A stretch of 64,000 nucleotides of DNA from an uncultured Prevotellaceae bacterium (GCA_902768785.1 CACXMM010000013.1:56293-120292); one strand, 5' to 3'; shown: positions 1 through 6,491, numbered from the stretch's first letter. Notes: generated by a model from the sequence alone, not told the origin. Translations and numbers: made by a program.

Positions 1-1402
1 TGCTATCAAATACATTCCTGGATTCTATTATGTTACTCTCTACAATATCCTCCATTTTAGCTATTAGTTCCTGATTCTCGTTAGGTTGAGAAACAGATCT
101 GACTGATTCAACGTGCATCTTTATCCATTCAATCTGAAGTTTCGTGTTCTTCAGACCTTCGGACTGTTGAGCGTGGATGTGCTCTATACTCCATTCGGAA
201 TTATTGTACTTGCTGAATGGGAATCTTTGATATGCTCCCTCATTAAGGATTGACTGAACATTGAATAACAGTAGTAAACGACTTATCTTTGACTGATCAC
301 CTTCATAACTCAAATCGCGATAAGTTTCATCTTCTTTCATTTTAAAATTAATGGATTCCGCTATTAATCCATCTAGTTCTGCTCGGAATTCACTTTTACG
401 TTTGCCTCGTGCCAACTCAAATACATCACCTATCGTTTTGTATCCAGAAGAGATTAGATATCCTATCTTGTGATAAAACTCATTGTCAGAGTACCACTCC
501 TTAATCTGGAGAAAATCATGCTGGATATTTAGCCATACCTCATCGAGACCTTCCTCCTTGATTTCGTTTTCAAACCAGTAGAATGTGTCATAATCTCTGC
601 GTTTCGCATTAATCAACCCAGCCATCATTTCAAACAATATCTCTATTCTGGTTGGATATGAGTTGGGCATTTTTGTGCTAATAAAACTCCATAGTTCATC
701 ATTGTCTGATCGGAGCTCTTTCTCGATATTATCCCACTGAATCGACATCTCGATTTGTTTCTTATCTCTATCTGGATCATTGGGAACTCTCCTCAACAAA
801 AGGGCTCTTATCAATTCAGCGTTTGTTAATCCAATCTTACCGATATTAAGACGAGTAAACAATGATATTGGGTCTTCATCATAATCTATCTCATACCAAA
901 TAACCTTTACAGACTTTAGTAGGAAGTTAACCAGAGTAAACAACGAATAGGTAATCTTATTGAAATCTCCATCAAATTTCTTATTGAGCCAATTGTCAAT
1001 GGTTCTATCTGCCTCATAAATATGGAAGAAATCTATATTACTATGAGCTTCTTCTTCATTGATGTTTTCAATGAATTCTCTTGTTTTACTCCTTGTTGCA
1101 TAATCCAAATTAAATTCAATATTAATTGGCAAATTTCTCCTCTTGATATAATTCAGAAGAATAAGAATGGTGGTAAACCTTTGTTGTCCATCTATAAGTT
1201 CATAACCTTGGTTTTTTTCTAAGAGAACGATGGGTTGGAGGCAATACGTATCCTCTTTTCTCTCGCAACTATCCCATATGTCGTTTAAAAGGGCTTCTAC
1301 CTGAGAACTTGTCCACCTGTAGCCGCGCTGATAGCTTGGTACCCAAAAATAACCTTTAATATCACCTATGGGTATAATTTTTAATTGAACATTTGATCCC
1401 AT
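1..1402 (-). CDS. DUF262 / HNH protein (GmrSD-like), C-terminus beyond window
   Basis: Open frame from an ATG at 1402 running off the left edge, so at least 467 residues are present and the end is missing. The N-terminus has the DUF262 (ParB/Srx-like) signature: a PSYQRGYRW stretch at about 22-30 and DGQQR at 71-75, the conserved loop of the family's nucleotide-binding or hydrolysing site. Near residue 400 is IEHIHAQ, resembling the start of the HNH-type DUF1524 domain usually fused to DUF262. Such proteins include the GmrSD type IV enzymes that attack modified DNA, and many are anti-phage. A TATCTTTG box lies about 40 bp upstream. Family assignment is confident; a GmrSD-like activity is inference. 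Confidence 0.85.
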   Translation of the reverse strand, partial: MGSNVQLKIIPIGDIKGYFWVPSYQRGYRWTSSQVEALLNDIWDSCERKEDTYCLQPIVLLEKNQGYELIDGQQRFTTILILLNYIKRRNLPINIEFNLDYATRSKTREFIENINEEEAHSNIDFFHIYEADRTIDNWLNKKFDGDFNKITYSLFTLVNFLLKSVKVIWYEIDYDEDPISLFTRLNIGKIGLTNAELIRALLLRRVPNDPDRDKKQIEMSIQWDNIEKELRSDNDELWSFISTKMPNSYPTRIEILFEMMAGLINAKRRDYDTFYWFENEIKEEGLDEVWLNIQHDFLQIKEWYSDNEFYHKIGYLISSGYKTIGDVFELARGKRKSEFRAELDGLIAESINFKMKEDETYRDLSYEGDQSKISRLLLLFNVQSILNEGAYQRFPFSKYNNSEWSIEHIHAQQSEGLKNTKLQIEWIKMHVESVRSVSQPNENQELIAKMEDIVESNIIESRNVFDS

Positions 1403-1439
1403 TTTTCAATTTAATTATGTAAAAGGTTTTTAGTTTTTG

Positions 1440-1447
1440 CAAAGATA
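1440..1447 (-). promoter_or_regulatory. Promoter -7 box of the DUF262 gene
   Basis: The minus strand reads TATCTTTG, an exact match to the Bacteroidetes TAnnTTTG -7 element. Initiation near 1433 would give a leader of about 30 nt before the ATG at 1402. Confidence 0.6.
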
Positions 1448-1534
1448 GACAAAATAGACTAAACTGCAAAACAACTCAATGACTAATTGTACTAAAATAA
1501 TAAAACAAGATGATTGAATAATCATTACATGATA

Positions 1535-1722
1535 CTAAAAGCATCGCTTTTTAGCTGCTTCGATATTATCTTCATAATACTTTACAGAGAACCCATGTTT
1601 TTTGCAGACGTCATCTTTATCCAACCCTTCCGTATTTGCGCAAATGACTCTATCAACATCGCATCTTCTTGCGACCAACCTAACAGTTCGGCATGCATCT
1701 TAGTAGTAAATTCATCTTTCAT
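1535..1722 (-). pseudogene. Small gene with a single-base frameshift
   Basis: Starting at the ATG at 1722 the frame opens MKDEFTTKMHAELLGWSQED and stays protein-like to about residue 33, then drifts into a stop near 1585. The -1 frame carries an equally protein-like, lysine- and aspartate-rich continuation (LDKDDVCKKHGF, then SVKYYEDN, ending KKRCF and TAG at 1535). The two halves join into about 62 residues if one base is restored, and the 188-bp span is one short of a multiple of three. It sits 9 bp downstream of the next gene's stop, so the pair was probably an operon. I do not recognise the family. The break could be a mutation, a sequencing error or, less likely, programmed slippage. Confidence 0.5.
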
Positions 1723-1731
1723 TCTTTTAAT

Positions 1732-2034
1732 TTACCTTTTCTTTACATCCGCCTTCGCACGATTTATCACCCTTGTTTCTTCTACGGGCGCGCCCATTGT
1801 CCAATACTTGTAGTTATCAATATAGAGGTAGGGATGATAGTATTTCCCCCAATGTTCCTTCACACCATGCTCGCGCTGCATATGGACAAAACAGTCGAAT
1901 TCATCGGTAGTGAGAGGACAATTGCCACGAACAATATACTCATGGGGGCACCATGGCATGGTCTTGGCAAACGTCCACTGACAGCAGGCAATCATTGAGC
2001 GTAACTTGTCGTAATTCAGTTCGTTATCTACCAT
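1732..2034 (-). CDS. Hypothetical protein, 100 aa
   Basis: A 100-residue soluble protein rich in Cys, Trp, His and Tyr (an IACCQWTFAKTMPWCPHEY stretch at about 15-33, later YYHPYLYIDNYKYW) with a basic C-terminus. It has no signal peptide and no membrane segment. I do not recognise the family. It lies between the HIRAN gene (11 bp upstream) and the frameshifted small gene (9 bp downstream), all on the minus strand, and is probably co-transcribed from the promoter at 2498. The tight spacing and coherent composition support a real gene. Confidence 0.6.
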   Translation of the reverse strand: MVDNELNYDKLRSMIACCQWTFAKTMPWCPHEYIVRGNCPLTTDEFDCFVHMQREHGVKEHWGKYYHPYLYIDNYKYWTMGAPVEETRVINRAKADVKKR

Positions 2035-2045
2035 AATAGTAATAA

Positions 2046-2387
2046 TTATGTGTCGTTGCGCTTAATCTTAATAGTGAGATGCACCTGGTTCTCTGGATGA
2101 GCATCTGGTTTAACTCCGCTGATGCGGCACTCGAAGATGTCATTCCAGCCCATATCGAGGAAGTTGGCCAGCACCTCATTCTCATCGCGAGGAATGTAAC
2201 CGATTTTGAATTCATCACCATCTTTCTCATATACCACCATTACAGCATTGGGATCATGACGGTTATCCAATTCCCGCTCCAACCTTACAGGCATTCCGAC
2301 CTTCAGATCTTCCCACACTTCATCTGCATCGTGATACATTCTGCCAGCCAAACGGCAATCCATAAAATACAGTTTCTTCGTTTCCAT
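2046..2387 (-). CDS. HIRAN domain protein
   Basis: 113 residues that are almost entirely a HIRAN domain: a GRMYHDADEVWEDL segment, then RLERELDNRHDPNAVMVVY with the family's hallmark N.HDPNAV motif at about 41-47, then IGYIPRDENEVLANFLD. HIRAN domains bind damaged or stalled-fork DNA ends and occur alone in many bacteria. No other catalytic domain is fused here. It is the first gene of a three-gene minus-strand run with a roughly 100-nt leader. The family call is firm; the cellular role of stand-alone HIRAN proteins is not settled. Confidence 0.88.
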   Translation of the reverse strand: METKKLYFMDCRLAGRMYHDADEVWEDLKVGMPVRLERELDNRHDPNAVMVVYEKDGDEFKIGYIPRDENEVLANFLDMGWNDIFECRISGVKPDAHPENQVHLTIKIKRNDT

Positions 2388-2497
2388 AATCTTAATGTTT
2401 TAATTTGACAATCAAATAGCAATGGCAGTGCCAGCAAGAGCAGAGCGAAACTTGTTTCAGTTATGCCGAGTGCAGCCTGCCTTCGCTATTTCTGTTG

Positions 2498-2505
2498 CAA
2501 ATATA
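2498..2505 (-). promoter_or_regulatory. Promoter -7 box upstream of the HIRAN gene
   Basis: The minus strand reads TATATTTG, matching TAnnTTTG. The likely start near 2491 leaves about 100 nt of leader. That leader contains one copy of the dispersed ACTCGGC element also found at 39836-39890 and 54600-54650. Confidence 0.5.
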
Positions 2506-2512
2506 GAGCAAG

Positions 2513-2537
2513 GGGTGTCCCAAAAGTCGGGGCACCC
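2513..2537. repeat. GC-rich inverted repeat, IS-end-like
   Basis: GGGTGTCCC at 2513-2521 pairs with GGGGCACCC at 2529-2537 (nine pairs, one G-U) across a 7-nt loop. The sequence resembles terminal repeats of some insertion sequences, but no transposase is nearby. The 2388-2687 gap otherwise holds the HIRAN promoter, its leader and a second perfect 7-bp inverted repeat (2649-2655 with 2663-2669) just past the patatin gene's stop. Confidence 0.4.
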
Positions 2538-2687
2538 ACATATTATTTAGCATAAATTAAGGAAACGTTTAGACGACAGAAACAAAATCTCAAATCGACT
2601 TTCCTAGAGACAACCTATGGGAATACCTTTATATAAAGTATACAACCAGATGTTCGCCTACTGAACATCACGGTTCCCTGTTTACAC

Positions 2688-3581
2688 TCATTCTACTCTG
2701 TTAGATTCGTATTTGTTGATTGCGAGCAACGTTTTCTGGTGGCCAATGGCAATCAGTTTTTCCGATTTGTCGAAATCAAAGGTGCCATACCGGTTCATCT
2801 GAATATCCACGATCATGTCCGGTTTCATCAGTTTTGTCATGAGGATAGAATTTTGGCGAATCATCAGCGAACTGGCACGCGAAAGTACCGTGTAATAATT
2901 GAATTCAATGTTTTCAGGTATGAGTTTGTCTAGAATCTTTGATTTCAGAGACGTGTCATTCTTTTGAATTTTCGACAACCTGTGCGTCTCTTCCCACTGA
3001 GATTTATAATCATGTCCGCTAACATCAACCCCAATCAGAATGTCGTTCTTTTGTCTCTTGACACGGTTCAGCGGAATGGGGTTAAGCACACCACCGTCTA
3101 TCAGTACCATTCCGTCACGTTGTACTGGCTTATAGAACGAAGGCAGGGAAATGCTGGCACGGATAGCCTCGAACAGACTGCCTTTGTTGAATACAACTTC
3201 GCGGCCTGCTTTCATATCAGTAGCTACGGCACAATAGGGGATCGGCAAATCTTCTATGGCAACGTCTGGCACAAACTCCATGATAGCCTCGATAATACGG
3301 TCGCCTTTCACCAGATGATTGATAGAAAAGGAAAAGTCTATCAGTTCCAGCATCTTCTTTCTGTCGATGCCTTTCATCCACTCACGGAATTCTTCCAGCT
3401 TGCCTGCAGCATAGACTCCGCCGATGAGAGCCCCCATCGAGCATCCGGCAATGGAAGTGATGCGATAGCCGTGCGAAAGCAACTCTTCTATGGCACCTAT
3501 ATGGGCTAATCCTCTGGCACCGCCACTCGACAGCACCAGAGCCCTGCATGCAAAAGTACAATATATTTCTATAACCTCCAA
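2688..3581 (-). CDS. Patatin-like phospholipase family protein (RssA-like)
   Basis: About 285-297 residues with the patatin fold hallmarks: the oxyanion loop SSGGARGLAHIGA, the nucleophile elbow GCSMGAL (G-x-S-x-G serine), and DGGVLNPIPL carrying the catalytic aspartate of the Ser-Asp dyad. Such proteins hydrolyse acyl esters of lipids; this one is short, like RssA/YchK. There is no signal peptide, so it is probably cytoplasmic. The start is doubtful: the only upstream in-frame start is TTG at 3581, and a TACTTTTG box lies inside the proposed N-terminus (3551-3558). The gene may be 5'-trimmed or use a non-ATG start near 3539. Family confident, start not. Confidence 0.8.
   Translation of the reverse strand: MEVIEIYCTFACRALVLSSGGARGLAHIGAIEELLSHGYRITSIAGCSMGALIGGVYAAGKLEEFREWMKGIDRKKMLELIDFSFSINHLVKGDRIIEAIMEFVPDVAIEDLPIPYCAVATDMKAGREVVFNKGSLFEAIRASISLPSFYKPVQRDGMVLIDGGVLNPIPLNRVKRQKNDILIGVDVSGHDYKSQWEETHRLSKIQKNDTSLKSKILDKLIPENIEFNYYTVLSRASSLMIRQNSILMTKLMKPDMIVDIQMNRYGTFDFDKSEKLIAIGHQKTLLAINKYESNRVE
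3551..3558 (-). promoter_or_regulatory. Possible promoter box inside the patatin N-terminus
   Basis: Minus strand TACTTTTG fits TAnnTTTG. If used, transcription would begin near 3544, downstream of the TTG at 3581, forcing a CTG or GTG start for the protein. Confidence 0.35.
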
Positions 3582-3635
3582 ATCTTTTAAATATAAATAA
3601 GGACAGAACCGTTCCTGTTCACAAGTTTTGAGTGT

Positions 3636-3671
3636 AAAAAAAAGGAGGCTTCAGCAAAAGCTAAAACCTCC
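3636..3671 (-). terminator. Rho-independent terminator of the candidate ncRNA
   Basis: On the minus strand GGAGG pairs with CCTCC, with an inner AGC/GCT pairing closing a TTTT loop, followed by eight consecutive T. This is a canonical intrinsic terminator ending the transcript that starts near 3804. Confidence 0.75.
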
Positions 3672-3804
3672 GATTTCGTGTAAGGAAATGCAGGAGAGAG
3701 TGATCACCTCAGCGTCGGTTACCTACTCGCACCGAGGGGGTGCCTCGTGGCAGGGGCTCGCAGTCCCCGAGAGCGGTGTCTTGCTTGTTTCAATTTATCG
3801 TTAG
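3636..3804 (-). ncRNA. Candidate structured small RNA, about 169 nt
   Basis: A free-standing transcription unit: promoter TTG-N20-TATGTTTG (3811-3841), about 165 nt without a convincing reading frame, then a strong terminator. The body is GC-rich unlike its surroundings and can form several helices on the minus strand: CACCG with CGGTG, GGGG with CCCC, GCACC with GGTGC around a CCCTC loop, and palindromic GGTAACC. Length and own promoter and terminator would suit a 6S-like or other regulatory RNA, but I recognise no specific Rfam family by eye. An overlapping 80-residue frame (3719-3961) is low-complexity and crosses the promoter, so I reject it. Confidence 0.55.
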
Positions 3805-3810
3805 CGTCTG

Positions 3811-3841
3811 CAAACATAGTAATGGTGTGCAACTCCAGCAA
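3811..3841 (-). promoter_or_regulatory. Promoter of the candidate ncRNA
   Basis: The minus strand has TTG (3841-3839), a 20-nt spacer and TATGTTTG (3818-3811), an exact match to both Bacteroidetes promoter elements at preferred spacing. Confidence 0.7.
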
Positions 3842-3967
3842 CAATCCACCACCCCTGGTGTGTATATTCATAATGGGGTAAAAATGGTCGTGAAGTAGAT
3901 TTTCGATCTTTGGGGGGAGAAATAGCTTTTTTGCAGGTAGTTGGGGCAAAAAAAGTGTCATAATTAT

Positions 3968-3998
3968 TTGGCAAAATGTAATTTTTAAGTTACCTTTG
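3968..3998 (+). promoter_or_regulatory. Promoter of the toxin-antitoxin remnant
   Basis: TTG at 3968-3970, a 20-nt spacer and TACCTTTG at 3991-3998 match the consensus. Transcription would start about at the GTG of the toxin remnant (4003), making its message leaderless or nearly so. Confidence 0.7.
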
Positions 3999-4002
3999 CA
4001 CC

Positions 4003-4229
4003 GTGAGAAAGGTTAGAACCGTTATAACCTATGGTGATTACTTTTATGTTTTTTACGTAAAACAACCCCGAAAAGTACAGGTAAAGATTGCGAAAACGAT
4101 GGGAACCAGTTTATCGTCCTATTAACTGGTTTTCAGAAAAAGACTCAGAAGACTCCTTCTGGTGAAATAGAAAGAGCGGTGAGACTCATGAAACAATATT
4201 TTGAAGAAAAGAAAGGAGAAAAGGAATGA
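4003..4229 (+). pseudogene. HigB/Gp49-like toxin remnant (internal deletion)
   Basis: The first frame reads VRTVITYGDYFYVFY and continues to KVQVKI, the usual N-terminus of phage-derived Gp49/HigB-type RelE-fold toxins, then stops at TAA near 4125. Another frame, entered near 4099, gives DGNQFIVLLTGFQKKTQKTP and runs through IERAVRLMKQYFEEKK to TGA at 4227-4229, which is the typical toxin C-terminus. Both ends survive but the middle of the fold (roughly 35-45 residues) is missing and the frames disagree. The stop overlaps the antitoxin ATG as ATGA, the normal arrangement. The toxin should be inactive. Confidence 0.75.
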
Positions 4230-4561
4230 GAACTCGTACATTTGACGAAATTAAAGATGAAATTTTTGGCAAAGTGGGGTCTGCAGAACGAGATAAGCTC
4301 GAACATGAATTGCAGTCTTTTAGAATCGGTCTGAAAATTCGCGAGGCCCGCAAACAGCTGAATATGACTCAGGAAGAATTGGCAGCAAGAATCAACAAGA
4401 AGAGATCCTTCATTTCCAAGGTGGAGAATGACGGAAGCAATATTACTCTGACTACACTTTATGATATTGTTGAGAAAGGACTTGGTGGCAGGGTTAATAT
4501 CGAGGTACTTGTTGAAAATCCTACTTTAGAGTTTGATCCTGAATTTGCAGCAGAACCATAA
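4226..4561 (+). CDS. HigA-like antitoxin, XRE-family HTH protein
   Basis: 111 residues with an XRE/Cro helix-turn-helix at about 34-88: REARKQLNMTQEELAARINK, then RSFISKVENDGSNITLTTLYDI. The N-terminal helix and acidic C-terminal tail are usual in HigA partners of Gp49-like toxins, which bind and neutralise the toxin and repress the operon. The ATG overlaps the stop of the toxin remnant. With the toxin decayed this is probably an orphan antitoxin or repressor. The TACCTTTG promoter at 3991 is its likely autoregulated promoter. Family call is confident. Confidence 0.88.
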   Translation: MRTRTFDEIKDEIFGKVGSAERDKLEHELQSFRIGLKIREARKQLNMTQEELAARINKKRSFISKVENDGSNITLTTLYDIVEKGLGGRVNIEVLVENPTLEFDPEFAAEP

Positions 4562-4709
4562 ATTGTTTTGACATTGGGTCTTTTGAAGCGGGTATTTCAA
4601 TATGTCGGCAAGAAGAAAGACGATGATTTCTCCCCTGATGGATTCAGCGCATAAACCAACACATCAAAGGTTCTTTCATCCAATAACGAAAATAAAAATG
4701 CTTATTATT

Positions 4710-4739
4710 TTGCATTATTCTTAATTATTCGTATCTTTG
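4710..4739 (+). promoter_or_regulatory. Promoter of the R-M operon leader
   Basis: TTG at 4710-4712, a 19-nt spacer and TATCTTTG at 4732-4739 match the Bacteroidetes consensus. The start is near 4746. It is the only good consensus promoter seen between the antitoxin and the first methyltransferase. Confidence 0.7.
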
Positions 4740-4745
4740 TCGCTG

Positions 4746-4840
4746 CAATCCGCCCATGGTGCTGAGACGCATACTGAGGTGTGCTAAAACTGTTGGGTGG
4801 AGCACTACATATTAGAAGGCGTTACTGACGCTTTGTTTTT
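4746..4840 (+). ncRNA. Candidate 95-nt small RNA or 5' leader module
   Basis: It begins at the predicted start of the 4732 promoter. TCCGCCCA (4749-4756) pairs with TGGGTGGA (4794-4801) as an 8-bp closing stem with one G-U, and the unit ends in the terminator at 4816-4840. It could be a self-contained sRNA or an attenuated leader with read-through into the R-M operon. Confidence 0.5.
4816..4840 (+). terminator. Intrinsic terminator inside the leader
   Basis: AAGGCGT (4816-4822) pairs with ACGCTTT (4828-4834) around a 5-nt loop, then G and five T. It lies about 70-95 nt after the promoter start and 500 bp before the first R-M gene, so read-through would be needed for the operon. Confidence 0.65.
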
Positions 4841-4897
4841 GGCTGTTCGAAACTTCCACAATCGAAATAGCAAGTCAAGACAAATGCAGATGTGACT

Positions 4898-4993
4898 CCA
4901 CGGGGTGTAGTATTTACTCTCCGTAGTGTGCTGCGAGGGCTAACCATGTCCTCACTAGCACACTTTACGGGTGTACTATATTCTCCTGCGTGG
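4898..4993. repeat. Long imperfect inverted repeat (extended hairpin)
   Basis: Nested pairing blocks: CCACG/CGTGG, TAGTA/TACTA, CCGTA/TACGG, GTGTGCT/AGCACAC and GAGG/CCTC, 26 pairs in the same nested order, closing an 11-nt loop at 4939-4949. This regularity is far above chance for a 96-bp stretch. Confidence 0.7.
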
Positions 4994-5254
4994 GTGTTTA
5001 CTCTGTTTGTTTACTTGCTAGGGCTGTGGAAGGCCTCGAACAGGAACAAGCAGAAGTTAAGCATCCGCGTTTTTCGTTTGTAGTCAGTCTATTGTTATAC
5101 TTGTTCGTTTTGGATGCTTGCGGACTATTATTGTAAGAAAGAAATAACGGATAAGGAATAAGAGTCTTTGACATCCTTGATTTGACTGATTAACCAGAAT
5201 TAGCACTTCACAGACACATCAGTCGGACAAGCCATCGGATGTTTGCGCTCCCTT

Positions 5255-5327
5255 GGGCGTGGACAGATAGATTGTTGTCTGATGTAGGCTGTGCTAAGCC
5301 TTGGTTAAACACTTCTCTTCCACGCCC
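5255..5327 (+). promoter_or_regulatory. Three-way-junction RNA fold before the R-M operon
   Basis: GGGCGTGGA (5255-5263) pairs with TCCACGCCC (5319-5327) as a perfect 9-bp stem enclosing two hairpins, CAGA/TCTG (5264-5267 with 5278-5281) and AGGCT/AGCCT (5286-5290 with 5297-5301). The size is tRNA-like but there is no T-arm or D-loop consensus. The 3' strand of its closing stem overlaps the 5' strand of the following hairpin (5324-5351), so the two folds exclude each other. Confidence 0.6.
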
Positions 5328-5356
5328 CCTTTTCGAAAACGAAGAGAGGGCTTTTT
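5324..5356 (+). terminator. Terminator-like hairpin enclosing the RBS of the first methyltransferase
   Basis: 5324-5335 pairs with 5340-5351 (11 of 12 positions paired, one G-U, one C-A mismatch) around an AAAA loop, followed by TTTTT at 5352-5356 and then the ATG at 5358. The purine run AGAGAGGG (5343-5350), the best ribosome-binding candidate, lies in the 3' arm. It could act as a transcriptional attenuator, an RBS-hiding hairpin, or both. Confidence 0.65.
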
Positions 5357-5357
5357 C

Positions 5358-6491
5358 ATGTCGAGGAAGAAACAATATAAGATGGTTGATTTGTTTGCAG
5401 GTTGTGGTGGTCTTAGCCTAGGCTTGGAACAAGCGGGATTTACATCTTGGTTTGTAAACGAAATAGTTGAACAATTTGCCAACACATATAAATACAACCA
5501 TCTTTTATCTGATGAACATTACTACATAGGCGACATCGCTCAACTCAATGAGCATATCGATGAATACAAAGATATGTTCAAGGATATTACACTCGTATGT
5601 GGTGGACCCCCTTGTCAAGGTTTCTCAATGGCTAATAGACAAAGAATCCTTGACGATCCAAGAAATAACCTGTATAAGCAGTACTTGATATTCCTAAGGA
5701 ATGTGCGACCCCAATTCTTCATTATGGAGAATGTAAAGGGCATGATGAATAAGATAACAGAGATTATTCAGAACTTCAAAGAATTCCTTGGCGATGATTA
5801 TCAATACGACTATGCTGTTCTAAAAGCTCAAGACTTTGGAGTTCCACAGAATAGAGAACGATTCATCATGATAGGTAATCGTATGGGTGTTTCGCCAAAA
5901 GCGATTTTTGACGAGATCAACAAGAATAAGCGTAAAGCCTTTGTGTTGCGTGATGCTTTATATGGCCTACCTCATCTTGAATCTAAGAAAGAAAGGGGGC
6001 AAAGCGGAATAGAAGATATCCGCTCTGGTTTGACAGAAAGAGTTTTTGAATATCCCCAAACGGATTTCTATCGATTTATCAATGGTGATAGAATAATCAC
6101 GAAATTGTACAACCACAAGAATCGCTACAACAACGAAAGGGATATTGAAATTTACAGAAGACTACCACAAGGTGCCAACTCGTTGCATGAATCTATTGCA
6201 GATATCATGCCGTACAAAAGACGGAATGACATCTTCAAGGATAAGTACTTCAAATTGGATGAGACACAGATTTGCAAGACAATAACTTCGCACATGAAGT
6301 TCGATTGCAATATGTATATTCACCCGTGGGAAGCACGTGGGCTTAGCCCTAGAGAAGCAGCTCGTATCCAGACATTCCCAGACGATTATATAATAACGGG
6401 TTCACAAAATATGTGGTATGCCCAAGTCGGTAATGCAGTTCCAGTAAAACTGGCAAAAGCTATAGGAGACGGCATTATGAAGTTTGTATGA
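5358..6491 (+). CDS. 5-methylcytosine DNA methyltransferase 1 (LlaJI-type M1)
   Basis: 377 residues with the C5-cytosine methyltransferase motif order: AdoMet loop DLFAGCGGLSLG (11-22), catalytic GGPPCQGFS (nucleophile Cys about 86), ENV (124-126), a QNRERF motif VIII, a short target-recognition region, then REAARIQTFPDDY and QVGNAVPVKLAKA (motifs IX-X). It methylates cytosine in the host copy of the R-M target site. I chose ATG 5358 rather than an upstream alternative start at 5301, because the upstream 19 codons lie in the three-way-junction and hairpin region. First gene of a four-gene operon; its stop overlaps the next start as ATGA. LlaJI-type systems need two such enzymes because the site is asymmetric. 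Confidence 0.93.
   Translation: MSRKKQYKMVDLFAGCGGLSLGLEQAGFTSWFVNEIVEQFANTYKYNHLLSDEHYYIGDIAQLNEHIDEYKDMFKDITLVCGGPPCQGFSMANRQRILDDPRNNLYKQYLIFLRNVRPQFFIMENVKGMMNKITEIIQNFKEFLGDDYQYDYAVLKAQDFGVPQNRERFIMIGNRMGVSPKAIFDEINKNKRKAFVLRDALYGLPHLESKKERGQSGIEDIRSGLTERVFEYPQTDFYRFINGDRIITKLYNHKNRYNNERDIEIYRRLPQGANSLHESIADIMPYKRRNDIFKDKYFKLDETQICKTITSHMKFDCNMYIHPWEARGLSPREAARIQTFPDDYIITGSQNMWYAQVGNAVPVKLAKAIGDGIMKFV

Larger units (their letters stand above)
4562..5357 (+). other. Structured non-coding leader of the R-M operon
   Basis: About 800 bp with no supported gene. It contains, in order, a promoter at 4710-4739, a 95-nt stem-closed element ending in a terminator (4746-4840), a 96-nt long imperfect hairpin (4898-4993), an 8-bp inverted repeat with a 45-nt loop (5059-5066 with 5112-5119), GACTGAT paired with ATCAGTC around 5182-5224, a three-way junction (5255-5327) and a hairpin with a U-tract directly before the methyltransferase ATG. 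A 63-residue GTG-start frame at 4892-5083 coincides with the long hairpin and looks like a by-product of it. I know no named RNA family with this layout. Confidence 0.55.

Noticed and set aside
2513-2537. Insertion sequence at the GGGTGTCCC inverted repeat
   Set aside because: No transposase, no second end and no target duplication seen; kept only as a repeat.
3719-3961. 80-residue minus-strand frame
   Set aside because: It crosses the ncRNA promoter and structured body and has a low-complexity, non-protein-like sequence.
4892-5083. 63-residue GTG-start frame in the R-M leader
   Set aside because: It coincides with the long nested inverted repeat, has no RBS and no recognisable protein character; the RNA/DNA structure explains the open frame better.
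5255-5327. tRNA-like cloverleaf of about 73 nt
   Set aside because: No T-arm consensus, no D-loop GG, no plausible anticodon loop of seven bases; treated as a three-way-junction leader element.
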